Shown here piece after piece: positions 12,210 to 22,848 of a DNA stretch of 64,000 nucleotides. The translations under genes and the position numbers were made by a program. The notes beneath the pieces are model-generated. The model had not been told where the DNA came from, searched no databases, and saw only the letters and a list, made by a program, of their open reading frames with translations. Source of the stretch: Aldrovandia affinis. Its lineage: Eukaryota; Chordata; Actinopteri; Notacanthiformes; Halosauridae. Numbering within the stretch: the stretch's first letter is position 1; every line of letters starts with the position of its first letter. The DNA is taken from contig JAINUG010000198.1 in NCBI GenBank assembly GCA_029706075.1, positions 1,164,501-1,228,500 of the forward strand, written 5' to 3'.

Positions 12210-12870
12210 GGAGCACTGTGGGTGTGCTGGTGCACAGTGTCTCTTTAGTGTTCAGGCACACACACACAGCAGCACAGTGTCTCAGTGTTCAGGCACACAC
12301 ACACAGGTGCACAGTGTCTCAGTGTTCAGGCACACACACACAGCAGCACAGTGTCTCAGTGTTCAGGCACACACACACAGCAGCACAGTGTCTCAGTGTT
12401 CAGGCACACACACACAGGAGCACAGTGTCTCTTCAGTGTTCAGGCTCACACACACAGCAGTGTCTCAGTGTTCAGGAGCCCTGTGGGTGTGCTGGTGCAC
12501 AGTGTCTCTTTAGTGTTCAGGCTCACACACACAGGAGCACAGTGTCTCAGTGTTCAGGCTCACACACACAGCGTCTCAGTGTTCAGGCTCACACACACAG
12601 CAGCACAGCGTCTCAGTGTTCAGGCTCACACACACAGCGTCTCAGTGTTCAGGCTCACACACACAGCAGCACAGTGTCTCAGTGCTGGTCAGTTCAGGCT
12701 CACACACAGCAGGCACACACACACAGTGTCTCAGTGTTCAGGCTCACACACACAGTGTCTCAGTGTTCAGGCTCACACACACAACAGCACAGTGTCTCAG
12801 TGTTCAGGAGCCTTGTGGATGTGCTGGTGCACAGTGTCTGTGGGTGTGCTGGTGCACAGTGTCTCTGCAC
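12210..12870. repeat. Minisatellite, about 36-bp unit
   Basis: Tandem array of a unit built as CAGCAGCACAGTGTCTCAG, TGTTCAGG and a CACACACACA run. The CA run and spacer vary in length, so units differ (about 28-37 bp). A second unit type, GTGTGCTGGTGCACAGTGTC, occurs at about 12225, 12487, 12820 and 12845 and divides the array into higher-order blocks. All three plus-strand frames stay open for long stretches, giving low-complexity frames up to 392 codons (12032-13210); this is a by-product of the unit lacking stops, not a protein gene. Confidence 0.92.
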
Positions 12871-13402
12871 ACGGCCCATCCTCCCATCCTCTCATCCTCC
12901 CTCCGCTCTGCCAGGATTGATGGCTTCTGCAGGGTGGCACCGGGCCATAATCAGAACAGCCGGTGACATCATGTTGGACTCATCTCAAAGATCCTGTCCC
13001 AGGGCAGAACTGCGAGGCACACATCCCCCTCGCCCGCTCCCCACTGGGGCTGGAGCCTGCCCACTGACAGACCACAGAACGGAGGAGGGAGAGATGCTGA
13101 TTGTGTTTTTACCAAACGAAGCAAAACAACAGAAATATTTAAGATATTTTAATTGCTTTTTTAGGTTTTTTTTTGGTGATCAACAGTTTCTCCATACTGG
13201 TTCGGTTTGACCTGTTAAACCCATACTCTTATTATACCCCAGCGCAGACTGTTGATTGGATTCCTCTGTGGACCAGGCATTTTGTGCAGCGGTACACCTG
13301 GACCTGATCCAGACTGTGTCAGTGAGACAGTGGCCAGGAGCCCTGTGGGACGAGGCACTGTTTGGATCTTGAGATTTTTTCAAATGAAAGTTTACCCCTA
13401 TT
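12871..13402. other. No gene; one SINE D fragment
   Basis: Mostly unclassified DNA. At about 13290-13345 a plus-strand stretch resembles the middle of SINE family D (CCAGACTGTGTCAGTGAGAC, then GTGGCCAGGAGCCCTGTGGG), comparable with 31262-31315. Nothing else is recognised. Confidence 0.5.
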
Positions 13403-13834
13403 CTCTCACAATTTGGAGTAGCCAGTTATTCTCCTGTGTTCATGGTCATCACTGCAACCCCCTCTGTCAATTCGGGATGGCGCGGACAAGCATGCACTCT
13501 CCCCCTGAAGCTCAAAACGATTGCAGCCTCTGCTTATTTTCACTCTGCGGTCCACCGTCTGAAGCTCGTCACAGTCGCACGTTGGTAGAGGACACTTCAG
13601 GTGCGTACTGCGGGTGCCTGTGTGACCAGGAGGAGGCGCTGGTGTGTAATGAGACACAGATGTCCCACTGACTCAGGTCCCTCCCTCCCCTTGGTGTCGC
13701 TACACGGCTAATAATGCACTGCCCTGCTGGCCACGGTCGGCACTGCTACGGCTAGAAAACCAAACCAAACCGCGGTGGCAGTCCACACAGTGGAACAGTG
13801 TCTTAAAAGGATGAGCCACCCAGCAGCCCCCTAA
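13403..13834 (-). repeat. SINE-like repeat, family D
   Basis: Minus-strand copy. The head at the right reads GGGGCTGCTGGGTGGCTCAT on the minus strand and matches the head at 16724. The body carries a GGCCAGCAGGGCAGTGCAT-like block and an AGGGAGGGAGGGACC block, and the left end keeps the tail CAAATTGTGAGAGAA, a variant of the AAATTGGGAGAAAA tail shared with family A. Open frames of 83 and 139 codons on the two strands come from the GC-rich body. Confidence 0.7.
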
Positions 13835-14186
13835 TCTTAAAATCGTAGATGGATATTTCATATCTAATGTGGTTTGAGATCTAATACACAGTGTGTTGCC
13901 AGTGTCAACATCACCCTTTCTGGGGGAGGTCTTGGCAGCACTAGCGATTCACAGCGGGGAAGAGTCTGTGAAGGTGGGCTCGCTCGATGGAAAGGCTTCA
14001 AAGAGTTCCACATCTCAACGTGGAGTGCATCAAACTGCCGAGGGGAGCGGGAGGTGATAATGGGGGGCAGGCAGGGAGCGAGTCAGCGGGGGCGATGGTG
14101 TGGCCCAGGGTTGTGCTGGAAGCCTTCAGCCAGACATGAAGGAGAGCCGGTCGCATGTGGCCCCTTCCTATCTACAATACAGTGCG
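13835..14186. other. No gene recognised
   Basis: G-rich purine blocks at about 14040-14090; no recognised coding or repeat signal. Confidence 0.5.
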
Positions 14187-14236
14187 GTGCGATCATTTAG
14201 CAGACGCTTTTATCCAAAGCGACTTTCAGAAAGCGC
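14187..14236 (-). repeat. SINE B/C 3'-tail fragment
   Basis: CATTTAGCAGACGCTTTTAT followed by CCAAAGCGACTTTCAG is the tail of families B and C on the minus strand. No tRNA-like head follows, so it is a short truncated piece. Confidence 0.75.
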
Positions 14237-16175
14237 ATTCGGCTCGAGTAGATGAACGACCACTTGATGCTACAATGTCTAAACACATCATTCATCAAGA
14301 AAGCCCATAAACAACACAAGTGCTAATTAGAAGGAAATTATCTGTCTGGAGAAGGGGGGGATACTTTCCACTTTCCATGTGAATGAAAGCACAGAAGGAA
14401 ATATATGTATATATATGTGTGAATGTAATGGAGAGCACGCTGCTGTACGGCTTTCATAAATGCCACAGGTCCAAGTCGAGATGTGCATTTCATGCATTTC
14501 ATAGACTCTCTTGTCTGGCTCCGGCTGGTTTGCTAATGAACGAACGGTCAGTTAATATTTCTGAGGAATCCCAGAATGCAGAGGGTGCGTGAAACCTCCT
14601 AAGCCAACCAAATCCACCATCAGAAGTCTGCCGGCACCAATCACATTGCAGGAGGCTGAGGTCAAGAGATCAAGTGCCTGGAGTCAAGACTATACACTTC
14701 AATTCAAATACATTTGAATGCAATTATCCATTTCCTTGTCCCTGGATCTTTACTTCAGCAGTACTACAAAAAGGTAATTTTGTGAAAAAGATCAAAAAAA
14801 ACCTAAACTGATTCATTTGAGCAATCTATTGCTTATAAACAGCACCATACACAACGTTTGCGATTGTAATTGTTTTTTCACGGGTGTTAAAATACCCCCT
14901 ACTGTTTACAACAATGTGAGTATTTCTGCAGAAAATATCTAACATCCTACTCTGAATACTGAATATTTTCCTAGATATTATAGACCACATGCACAGCTCT
15001 TTGTATTATGCCCTAAGCTAGGAACACTAGTGTTCAGAGTTTTATGATGCCCTGAATTGAATATTATCAATGGAAACCTACAGTTTGCAGGCCTCAATAT
15101 TGCACTCCACAGAATCAATACAAATGTATTCAATTTCTATTCAGTTCTTCAATACTTCAATTCTTGATCCAGTTTTGACCAAATTCATAATTGTGTACTG
15201 GAAATGACATTTTTCACTCTTTGTGAATCTACCTCATCGTTGCTCACCATTATTATGAATGACCATATTTAATAATGGCCAAAATATTGAGGCCTTCTTG
15301 TTTTATGGTATAAACCAGTTTTTAGTCGTTCAATAATAATAATGATAAAGGGTTTTTTAATTAATTCTTCCAAATATTGTCAAGTGCCTTGGGTTCATGC
15401 TTTAAATTGAAACAAAGTTATATTTGCCAACTTTTTATTTGCTAGCTTCAGTAATGTTGTAATTGTTGTGTGTTGAATACAGTTTTTCAATTTGATTTTG
15501 GATACCAAGGTATATTCTACACACATTTTTAACATTATATAATAATAATATCGGTTAGAAAGCTGAGGGGAATGCTAATTTTACTATTCCATTTACCTCA
15601 CACCAGTCCGTGTCTTTCAGTGTAAATGCATCCTTTCCTCTGAAGTACCATGACGCACAAAAATGTATTTTACATCCAGTTTAAGAGTCACTTTCATTTC
15701 AATTAAAATTTCTTGAGCTCCATCATAGGCAGTGAGTTGGTTGCTATTGCATTTAAAAAAAATGTTTCCTTCAGCAACACGTTGAATATATATAACGAAG
15801 TGTGAAAACGTGCACCTTTCGCATATGTGTACAGATTCACTGTATTTGTGCTCAGGTAAAAAGGGTATGCATCTTTTTCTTTAAAGAACCCGATTCTAGA
15901 GACCTTTAAAAAAATCCACCTGTCACTGTGTAGAAGCAAATGGGGAGCTTGAACAACAATTGACGTGACAATCGTCATGAAGGCATATGATGAAACCTGC
16001 TGTAATATATTACATTAGAATACATTACGAGTAAATGTATTTTTTAACTTTCACTGAACATAAAACGAGCAAAGCCATCTAATTTGCACAAACACGGATG
16101 ATGGAATCTTTTTTTTGTGGAAATAAATAGCTATGAATATTTTTAAATTTCTTTTTTTTTTTTTTTTTAAACTTT
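14237..16175. other. No gene recognised (1.9 kb)
   Basis: AT-rich DNA with several A/T runs. No domain, repeat family or splice-framed exon recognised. Confidence 0.5.
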
Positions 16176-16724
16176 TAGTTTTACTCATTTTTCTTCCAAT
16201 TTGGAATGCCCAAGCACATTCTTAAGCCCTCTAAGCTCGCTACAGCACGTGCTCGTCACCCTCTTTTCTTTTCACACCACAAGGCAAGCTTGCACAGAGC
16301 CGAGTCAGAGGAAGACCCTCCTTTATAAAGGTATATAGCGCAGCTTTACACAGGCAAACTGCGGTCGACTGTGTCCCGTTGGTGCCCAATTGACCAGCAG
16401 GGGTCACTGTTATGCGATGAGACATGGGCTGTGTTCGAAACCGTTCCCTATTCCCTGAATAGTGTGCACTATATAGTGTGTTCGCCAATTTGTTCAACAC
16501 ACTATATAGTGCACTATTTAGGGAATAGGGAACGGTTTCCAACACAGCCATGGTCATCCCTTACCGGCTGAGGTCTTCGATTCTCTACCACCAATTATGC
16601 ATAGCCTCGCGGGGCTACTGGCCACAGTCAGGCACTGGCATTGTCCGGATTAGATACCAGCCTGTGGGGCCCATCCACACGCTCATCCAGAACGGTGCCA
16701 TAACGGGATGAGCCACCCAGCAGA
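16176..16724 (-). repeat. SINE-like repeat, family D, split by a MITE
   Basis: Tail at the left (minus strand of TTCTTCCAATTTGGAATGCC) and head at the right (minus strand of GGGATGAGCCACCCAGCAG), both matching the copy at 13403-13834. The body is interrupted at 16427-16549 by a hairpin element, so family D inserted first and the MITE later. The 105-codon minus-strand frame across the hairpin is spurious. Confidence 0.7.
16427..16549. mobile_element. Hairpin MITE, 123 bp
   Basis: An almost perfect inverted repeat: the left arm GGCTGTGTTCGAAACCGTTC continues through CCCTATTCCCTGAATAGTG to a loop at about 16480-16495, and the right arm mirrors it to end in CACAGCC. The arms are over 50 bp with few mismatches. 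Flanks are ATG on both sides (or CATGG if the end is trimmed by one base), so the target duplication is 3 or 5 bp and unresolved. It has no coding capacity and must have been moved by an unlinked transposase. It lies inside a family D SINE. Confidence 0.88.
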
Positions 16725-18520
16725 CTCTGGCTTCTCCCTCGTATCAAAAGACACTTCTCACTTGCCCTGAAGGATGGTTGGTAAAACTAAACAAAATGGC
16801 GTTACCTGCTGCCTGATGAGATGCACAACCGCATCTCTAACTGCACATGTTTATTGATGAACCTTTTTAGGGTTTGATTCCTGCAGTGGAAGTATGATTC
16901 ATATCTGGAGAGATTATAGATTTATTATACATGTTTAATACTTTTGTATATGTATACTATACATGTTTACTCACCCCCCCCAAAAAAAAAAAAAAATAAA
17001 AATGTATATATACTAGCCTTTTCCTTCCCAGTGTTACAGGTATGGAATGCAGCCGCCAACAATGATGTCTATTGCTGTATTACTGCACTGATCTCTTGCG
17101 CAAACAATGATTGATCTTACCATGTATTAATGCACATCTTGTCAGTCACTCTGGATAAAAGCATCTGCTAAATGCTTAAAATGTAAAAATGTAATGTAAA
17201 TCATTATTATTTTTAATTTTTAATTTGTCGAATTCAGACTTCGAAATGGCGAATGGTGATTCTTTATTATTCGGTGTTCAGAGCTAAAATTGCTACAAGA
17301 GCTATTTAATAAGTACTCTGGACTCGCAGCTTAAAAAAAAAATAATAATAATAATCACAAGGATTTATAGTGTCATCATTTAATTGACCTGATATGCATC
17401 AGTGGAAATGTGACATTTTAATTTCACACATCAACAATGTGACTGATCTATGGCCGCTTATTGAAGCAGGCAGGTAAGAGACTTGGAGAAATTAAATCAT
17501 TCTCACATTTTCTTATTGATCGCAGCGACGCATGCATTTCACTTCCGGCCCCAGATTGATGTTAAGGAATTCCAAGGGAATAAAAAATCATCTCAAATTT
17601 AGCAATCAGGCTCAGAGGTTGCAGAACATCACCCCCTGGTGGCTTGTAGTGCTGACATGAAGTATCGACCTGTGTGCAGATGGGCCAGTTTCACAAAGCT
17701 CGCTTTCACATTCACATGCATCAGATACTGAGGATGCACCAAATCCACCATTTTGTATTTGGTTGAATACTGAATCCTATGTTCCCGGGTGCTGAAGTTC
17801 ATTTGTACCTTGCAAAAGATAATGCTAATTTGACACGACTGCCAGAGAGAAATGATGACTTGTTGCTTGACTAATACTGGATGACTCATCCTTGTATATT
17901 TTTAATTTCAGGAAAGATATCAAAAGCCACAACTTTCGATACTTGCACATACAGAGTTTCTGAATGCACTCTTGCAGGCATAATTGAGGTTTATTTTCCC
18001 AGCCATATGGTCGTCGGGTCAGCCTGGCAGTTCGTTGTACTGTTTTATTGCAAATAACCTAGAATGCAGTCATTAGTGTTGACAGTGCCAAACTATTTCT
18101 CTCCTGGCCTCTCCTCTGTGATATGGAGTGTTTCACAGCTTGACTTTGTCTCGACCCATTGGTTGAGCAAGGAAATTAGGCAGGGTAGCACATGTTGTTT
18201 GTGTAGTTGCTCAACATGTTTAACTTGGTCCTTGGCAGGGGGAAGTTGAACCAACACAATCGTGAACTTAATATTTAATGTGATTTGTGAGACTCTTCTG
18301 TGGCTACCAAGATGTTGGGACCTATTGCCACAGAGGCGCGGGGTAGCAGATGGTTCAGCGGTTTGTTTGTCGGGATGTCTTCGTGCCAGTGATGAAGTGT
18401 GTGTGTGTGGATGCAAACAGAAGCGAGTGCTGATGGTTCTTTCGGTTGCCGAGCAAACAGGAGTGTGTGTGAGTAAAGACACCCAGATGGAGCTGCAGAC
18501 CTGCCGACGCAAACATCACA
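16725..18520. other. No gene; one SINE tail fragment
   Basis: Unclassified AT-rich DNA, with an A-run near 16982 and another near 17333. At 17139-17200 a plus-strand fragment of the family B/C tail is visible (CACTCTGGATAAAAGCATC, then CTGCTAAATG and ATGTAA-type repeats). Plus- and minus-strand frames at 18064-18603 have no known motif. Confidence 0.5.
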
Positions 18521-18752
18521 TTACATTCGGGCATATTTGTGGACGCACTTATCCAGAGCGACTTACACAGCTTACATTAGTTTTTTACATACAATCCATT
18601 TAGACAGCTGGATATTTTACTGAAGCAATTCAGGTTAAGAAACTTACTCAAGGGTACAACAGTAGTGTTGGGTTTGATTCCCCACGTGGGAGTCAAACCT
18701 GCAACTACTGAGTCACAAGCCAGAGTTGTAGGTTTGAACCTGAACCGTTATA
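18521..18752 (-). repeat. tRNA-derived SINE, family B
   Basis: Minus-strand copy. Tail at the left (TTATCCAGAGCGACTTACAC), core CTGAAGCAATTCAGGTTAAG, tRNA-like head to the right. The head region carries two box B-like words about 50 bp apart (around 18690 and 18733), suggesting a local duplication or join within the head. Confidence 0.8.
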
Positions 18753-19165
18753 GCATTGGTTCCCAACCCCCAGTCGGTCCATGTACTTTTAAAATTCCAC
18801 CACCAGTGCACCTGGTTCAACTACATTTTACATTTTAGGCATTTAGCAGATGCTCTTATCCAGAGCGACTTACACAGTTCACATTTCTTTACATACAATC
18901 CATTTATACAGCTGGATATTTTACTGAAGCAATTCAGGTTAAGTACCTTGCTCAAGGGTACAACAGCAGTGTCCCCACCTGGGAATCAAACCTGCAACCT
19001 TTGCGTTACAAGCCCAGTCCCTTAACCATTATGCTAACACTGCCGCCTTGCCACTAGTTAACTACTTAATGAGCGTTGATTAGTTGAATCAGGTGAGCTG
19101 GTGGTGGAATTTGTAAAATACATGGAGTGGCTGGGGGTTCATGAGGAGAGCCTTGGGGCCCACTG
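18753..19165. mobile_element. Hairpin MITE interrupted by a SINE
   Basis: The left arm (CCCAACCCCCAGTCGGTCC, then AATTCCACCACCAG and CACCTGGTTCAACTA, ending near 18822) is mirrored by the right arm (TTGATTAGTTGAATCAGGTG, GGTGGTGGAATTTG, CTGGGGGTTC, ending near 19165). Between the arms sits a family B SINE (18821-19050). Part of the inner left arm is missing compared with the half copy at 19632-19745. The terminal word resembles hAT-type fish MITEs, but no target duplication is clear. Confidence 0.7.
18821..19050 (-). repeat. tRNA-derived SINE, family B, nested in a MITE
   Basis: A near-complete copy on the minus strand: tail TTAGCAGATGCTCTTATCC, core CAGCTGGATATTTTACTGAA, and head with the box B complement GGGAATCAAACC near 18981 and the box A complement near 19022. 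It sits between the two arms of the hairpin element, with AACTA on both sides as a possible short duplication. Confidence 0.85.
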
Positions 19166-19227
19166 CCTTATAGTACACAATAGTTCTTCCCCTACTTTAA
19201 GTCTTAATCAAAGTAAATCAAAATCTT

Positions 19228-19589
19228 TTTTATTTTATTTTTTATTTTATTTTAAAATGTTCAGATTTTACCCAGTTTTTCTCCCAATTTGGTAGCCAAT
19301 TACCTGCTGTGCTTAGTTTAATCCCCTCCCCTCATAGTTCGCTGCCATAGTCCTGTGACTGGCAGTGATGAGGGCGAAGCGCTGCCTCCTCCGAAATAGC
19401 ACTCGTCGGGCAGTCAACTGTAATTCTGGTACCCCAGAACCACTCCTGTGCACAGCAAACTGTGTGTGTCGGCTTCCCTCCCCCCTCCCTGGGACGGACA
19501 GCCAATTGCCGCCCCCTCCCCAGAGCCGCGACCCCCGGTCGCCGTGGCCAGCGTCGGACGTTGAAACCACTAGACCACGTGGGAGGTCC
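19228..19589 (-). repeat. tRNA-derived SINE, family A1, with 11-bp target duplication
   Basis: The best-bounded SINE in the window. It is flanked by ATCAAAATCTT at 19217-19227 and an identical copy at 19590-19600. On the minus strand it starts with GGACCTCCCACGTGGTCTAG (box A region), continues through the family A body, and ends at the left with the AAATTGGGAGAAAAACTGGG tail and an A/T-rich run. The box B region is degraded compared with the copy at 30118. An exact 11-bp duplication supports a fairly recent, target-primed insertion. Confidence 0.93.
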
Positions 19590-19631
19590 ATCAAAATCTT
19601 GATGGCATTTCTGCAATAGTGGATGAAACCA

Positions 19632-19745
19632 ACATTCTAAAACAGTGTTTCTCAAACCTCTGCTCGGGGACCCCCAGTCAGTCCATACATTTGTTAAATT
19701 CCACCAACCAGCACACCTGATCCAACTAATCAACGCTCATTAAGT
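19632..19745. mobile_element. Half of the same hairpin MITE
   Basis: CAGTGTTTCTCAAACC, then GGACCCCCAGTCAGTCC and TCCAACTAATCAACGCTC match the left arm of the element at 18753 and extend into the inner arm lost there. No right arm follows, so only half of the hairpin remains. Confidence 0.65.
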
Positions 19746-20715
19746 AGTAATGTGAAACTGATGTGAATTAATTCACTTTCCAAAAGGAGTGAGTGTGTGC
19801 ATGCTCCTATAGTAGCCAGTATTATCTGCCTTGGTATGAGTTGGGGGACAGGTTGATACCGGTTAGACATAATTTATTCAAGAATATCATTACCACGCCC
19901 ATCCACTAGTGTGCTGTATTTCCAAGGTGAAAACAGGCTTAAATAAGAGCATTTTTAAAAATGTTTATTGGTAGAATTTGATTGCGAGAAAAAAACCCCA
20001 AAACATTATTCAACATTCAAATCAGCTGAATTTAAAAGCATCGATGTTAGCAATAATAATAAAAAGAAACAAACGCATGCATAATTATCTATTCGGTGGT
20101 ATAGAAAGGTGACATCTTTATAACTGAGATTTCTGACTGTCCTGCATTCTCATATGGACTGGATGGAGTCCCATTAAAGGAGAAGATCCATCTTGGAAAG
20201 GATTAGATTTATTCGACATGTGTGTCCCAATATTAAATGCTGTTGCAGTGCCAAAATTGGCAGGTTGCATCTCTTAATTAAATTCAATGTTGCAATGTTT
20301 CCTACGAGGCTGACAGGATTAGTGGCCTGTTTACAAACCTTTATCAAATTGACAAGAAGGTTCTTGCCTCCGTGGAAATCTACTTACTGTCCACCGAAAG
20401 GTCAGCCATCTCAAACGCAATAGTTTTATGAAGGAAACGATCTGAAGGACAATTGGTGGCATACCTGTTACCACGGGGATTTCTGAGCTTGTTCTAAAAT
20501 CATTGTTACATCACACTGTCCCACTTTTGACATTCACCCATTTTAGATCAACCAGATATCACACAGCTGATATGCAAACATAAATAAACAGAGAGACAAT
20601 GGGAGGCATTTGTATAAAGTTAATTCATTAAAATATGTGGTAGTCAGCAGCAGCTGTGACTGTACTCCTGCTGGTCCTTCTAATATCTTGGTTAATTACT
20701 CTATAATGATTAACT
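19746..20715. other. No gene recognised
   Basis: AT-rich DNA with no recognised feature. The 76-codon frame at 20193-20423 has no known motif. Confidence 0.5.
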
Positions 20716-20818
20716 GTGAGCGGTCCAAAATGTTGCGGGGGTGGGTATGAGCAGTCCAAAATGTGACGGATGTGGGTGTGAGCAGTCCAAAATGTGACGG
20801 GTGTGGGTGGGAGCAGGA
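20716..20818. repeat. Short minisatellite, about 36-bp unit
   Basis: Three tandem units of GAGCAGTCCAAAATGTGACG followed by GGTGTGGGTG-type sequence; the first unit is the most diverged. Confidence 0.85.
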
Positions 20819-20883
20819 CTCTTGGAGTCTAGAGACTGAGGTGACCATTATAAAATAGTACATTTGTTATCAGTTATTTCAGA

Positions 20884-21190
20884 TATTTCCTGTTTTCTCC
20901 CAATTTAGTGGCCAAGTGTACCGTCTATTATTTCAATCCCCACCCCTGTGTTGTGAGTTCACCGCTGAAACTGGGACGGGACAGGCAGAGACAAAGGCGA
21001 AATGAACCACCTCCTTCTAGACAGGACCCGCCAAGCCACTGACCGCAAGTCACACACAGAGCGATGTGCACATGGTGAACTCATGCCCCCTGGGGGTGGA
21101 CAACCAATCGTCTCCCTGGAATGAAACCCAACCAGAGCCGGGCTGGCGCAGCCTGGTCTCGAACCCCAGGCAGCAGTGGGCAACCTCCAC
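20884..21190 (-). repeat. SINE, family A1
   Basis: Minus-strand copy with tail (TTTTCTCCCAATTTAGTGG) at the left and the box B complement (TCTCGAACCCC) near 21150. The box A region beyond it is lost or diverged where the copy abuts transposase-like sequence at 21191. It probably inserted in the Tc1 relic to its right. Confidence 0.75.
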
Positions 21191-21980
21191 ATGGAAGAAG
21201 TTTTTGAGCTATGTTTGGGATCATTGTCTTGCTGATAGATCCACGTGCGGCCAAGTTTCAGCTTCCTGGCAGAGGGAGCCAGGTTTTTGTCCACAATGTC
21301 TTGCTACTCGCTGGAGTTCATTATTCCATTGACCTTAACAGGAGTCCCAGGACTCAGTAGATGTAAACCGCTAACATAATCCATCAAAGATCCTTCTAAG
21401 GGTATATGAAGATTTTGGCTGGTCGGTGTGTGCTGCCTGTCAGGGACGCGTTAGAAACCGGATAGACCACCCTGGCTGTCCGCCCCAGGGGGAGGGGGGA
21501 GGGTGAGACGAGTTCACCGTGAAGCATAAATGGAGTCTCCTGGGGTCCGTCTCGAAGGAAGTAGAGTTGTGCCCTCTGAGAATTAACCTGTCTCAGAGAC
21601 GAGCAGTGGACTCATGTGAGGAGGGTAAATGGAGATAAATGGAGGGTATAATTGACTACCAAATTGGGAGAAAAATGGGGGAAAATCTGGAAAAAAAACT
21701 AACACAAAAAAACCCCAACAACATAAAGATCCTTTTTCCTGGTCAAATGTCATGGCCCTACATTTTGGTCTTATCTGACCATAACACCCGGTTCCGATCC
21801 GAGTTCCAATGCTGTTTACCAATAACTTATACCTATACCTATGGAATATGCTGGTGGATCTCGCCTGGGCACTGTTGTGCTTTCAACTCATTACAAACTG
21901 ATGCCGCCTTGACGTGCAATGTGCCCGCTGCCTGCACAATATCCTATGTTCTCAGGGAGGTTGCCTAGAAACCTTGATGT
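21191..21980 (-). pseudogene. Tc1/mariner transposase relic, split by a SINE
   Basis: On the minus strand a frame at 20961-21294 contains QQDNDPKHSSKT, the segment around the second catalytic aspartate of Tc1-type transposases. The first catalytic segment is visible at about 21755-21785 as WSDKTKM, where the usual glutamate after the aspartate is a lysine and a stop follows shortly. The two are separated by a plus-strand family A2 SINE at 21413-21720. The final glutamate region is not seen, because SINE A1 occupies the downstream side. DNA-level similarity to Tc1 copies continues at 21800-21980. The protein would have been a nuclear DDE transposase; this copy is dead. Confidence 0.8.
21413..21720 (+). 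repeat. SINE, family A2, inside a Tc1 relic
   Basis: The plus-strand copy starts within the head (TGGTCGGTGTGTGCTGCCTG), continues with CTGTCCGCCCCAGGGGGAGG and ends in CCAAATTGGGAGAAAAATGG and an A-rich tail. The first part of the tRNA-like head is missing. It lies between two parts of one transposase relic and so is the younger insertion. Confidence 0.82.
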
Positions 21981-22706
21981 GAGACTGTCTGAATTGCAAG
22001 TACAGTGAGGAGGAAGCAGGCTATCTGAGATGAGGGTAGTCTACTTTTCTATTGAGCGGTTTTGCAATTCTGATTAGTCTACGTGAACAAAGAAAACAAA
22101 AGATCCATCCTCAATCCTTCGTTTTACATCACTCACTGCTGCCTGAAGTGGTGTGTGTTATTTATTTATTCATTTGTAATTTTGGGGCTTTTATCCAGTA
22201 ACAGTTGTCAGATCTTTTGGGCTCTTTCACATAGGCTCACACTTCTAATGAAGATACACTCGTGCAGAATTCCAGATTGGTTCAATAAAAAGAACACTTC
22301 ACTCACTACACAGATGATAGCAGTTGCCTCATCGTAATCCAGGAAACAGAGTATTGTTTTTTATGATGATGTTAATGTTGGCCTCTCGTATAAACCCAAG
22401 CCTCTGCTTCAAAATGTGAATGGAAATATAATCAAAGCACATTTTTGTTGGATAATAATGCCCTCACGTAATAAATTAGTTCCTGGATCTCAAGCTCAAT
22501 CCTTTCTCCCATGTGTAATTTCACGTCACAAGTTCCGTGAGTCGTTTCTTGCGTTTGGAAGGGGCGCAATTGTGACCTTCTGTCATCGAGGCAGGCAGCG
22601 GTCACCTCTGAGGTGCCTTATTCTTTTTGGTCATGACTCCCCATATATTTATTTTGTGAAAATGGGGGCCAAACTTTCACGCTGTCTTCCACAACTGCGG
22701 TGGTCT
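21981..22706. other. No gene recognised
   Basis: No motif or repeat family identified; frames of 84 and 107 codons are unremarkable. Confidence 0.5.
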
Positions 22707-22848
22707 GGGGCCGTATGTACAAGGATTCTAGGAGCATGAGCGCTGATCTAGGATCAGTTTAGCCTTTTAGCTCATAATGGATATGGACAGGGGAAACCTG
22801 ATCCTAGATCAGCACTCCTGCTCTTAGAATCTTTGTACACACGGCCCC
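22707..22848. mobile_element. Hairpin MITE, 142 bp
   Basis: Inverted arms of about 52 bp: the left arm runs GGGGCCGTATGTACAAGGAT to GCTGATCTAGGATCAG, and the right arm runs CTGATCCTAGATCAGC to TTTGTACACACGGCCCC. The loop is about 40 bp. CTG lies on both sides and may be a 3-bp target duplication, although it could be chance. No coding capacity. Confidence 0.85.

Noticed and set aside
12032..13210. 392-codon plus-strand frame rich in HTH and QCLSV repeats
   Set aside because: It is the translation of a minisatellite whose units lack stops in several frames; other frames over the same array are open too, and there is no domain.
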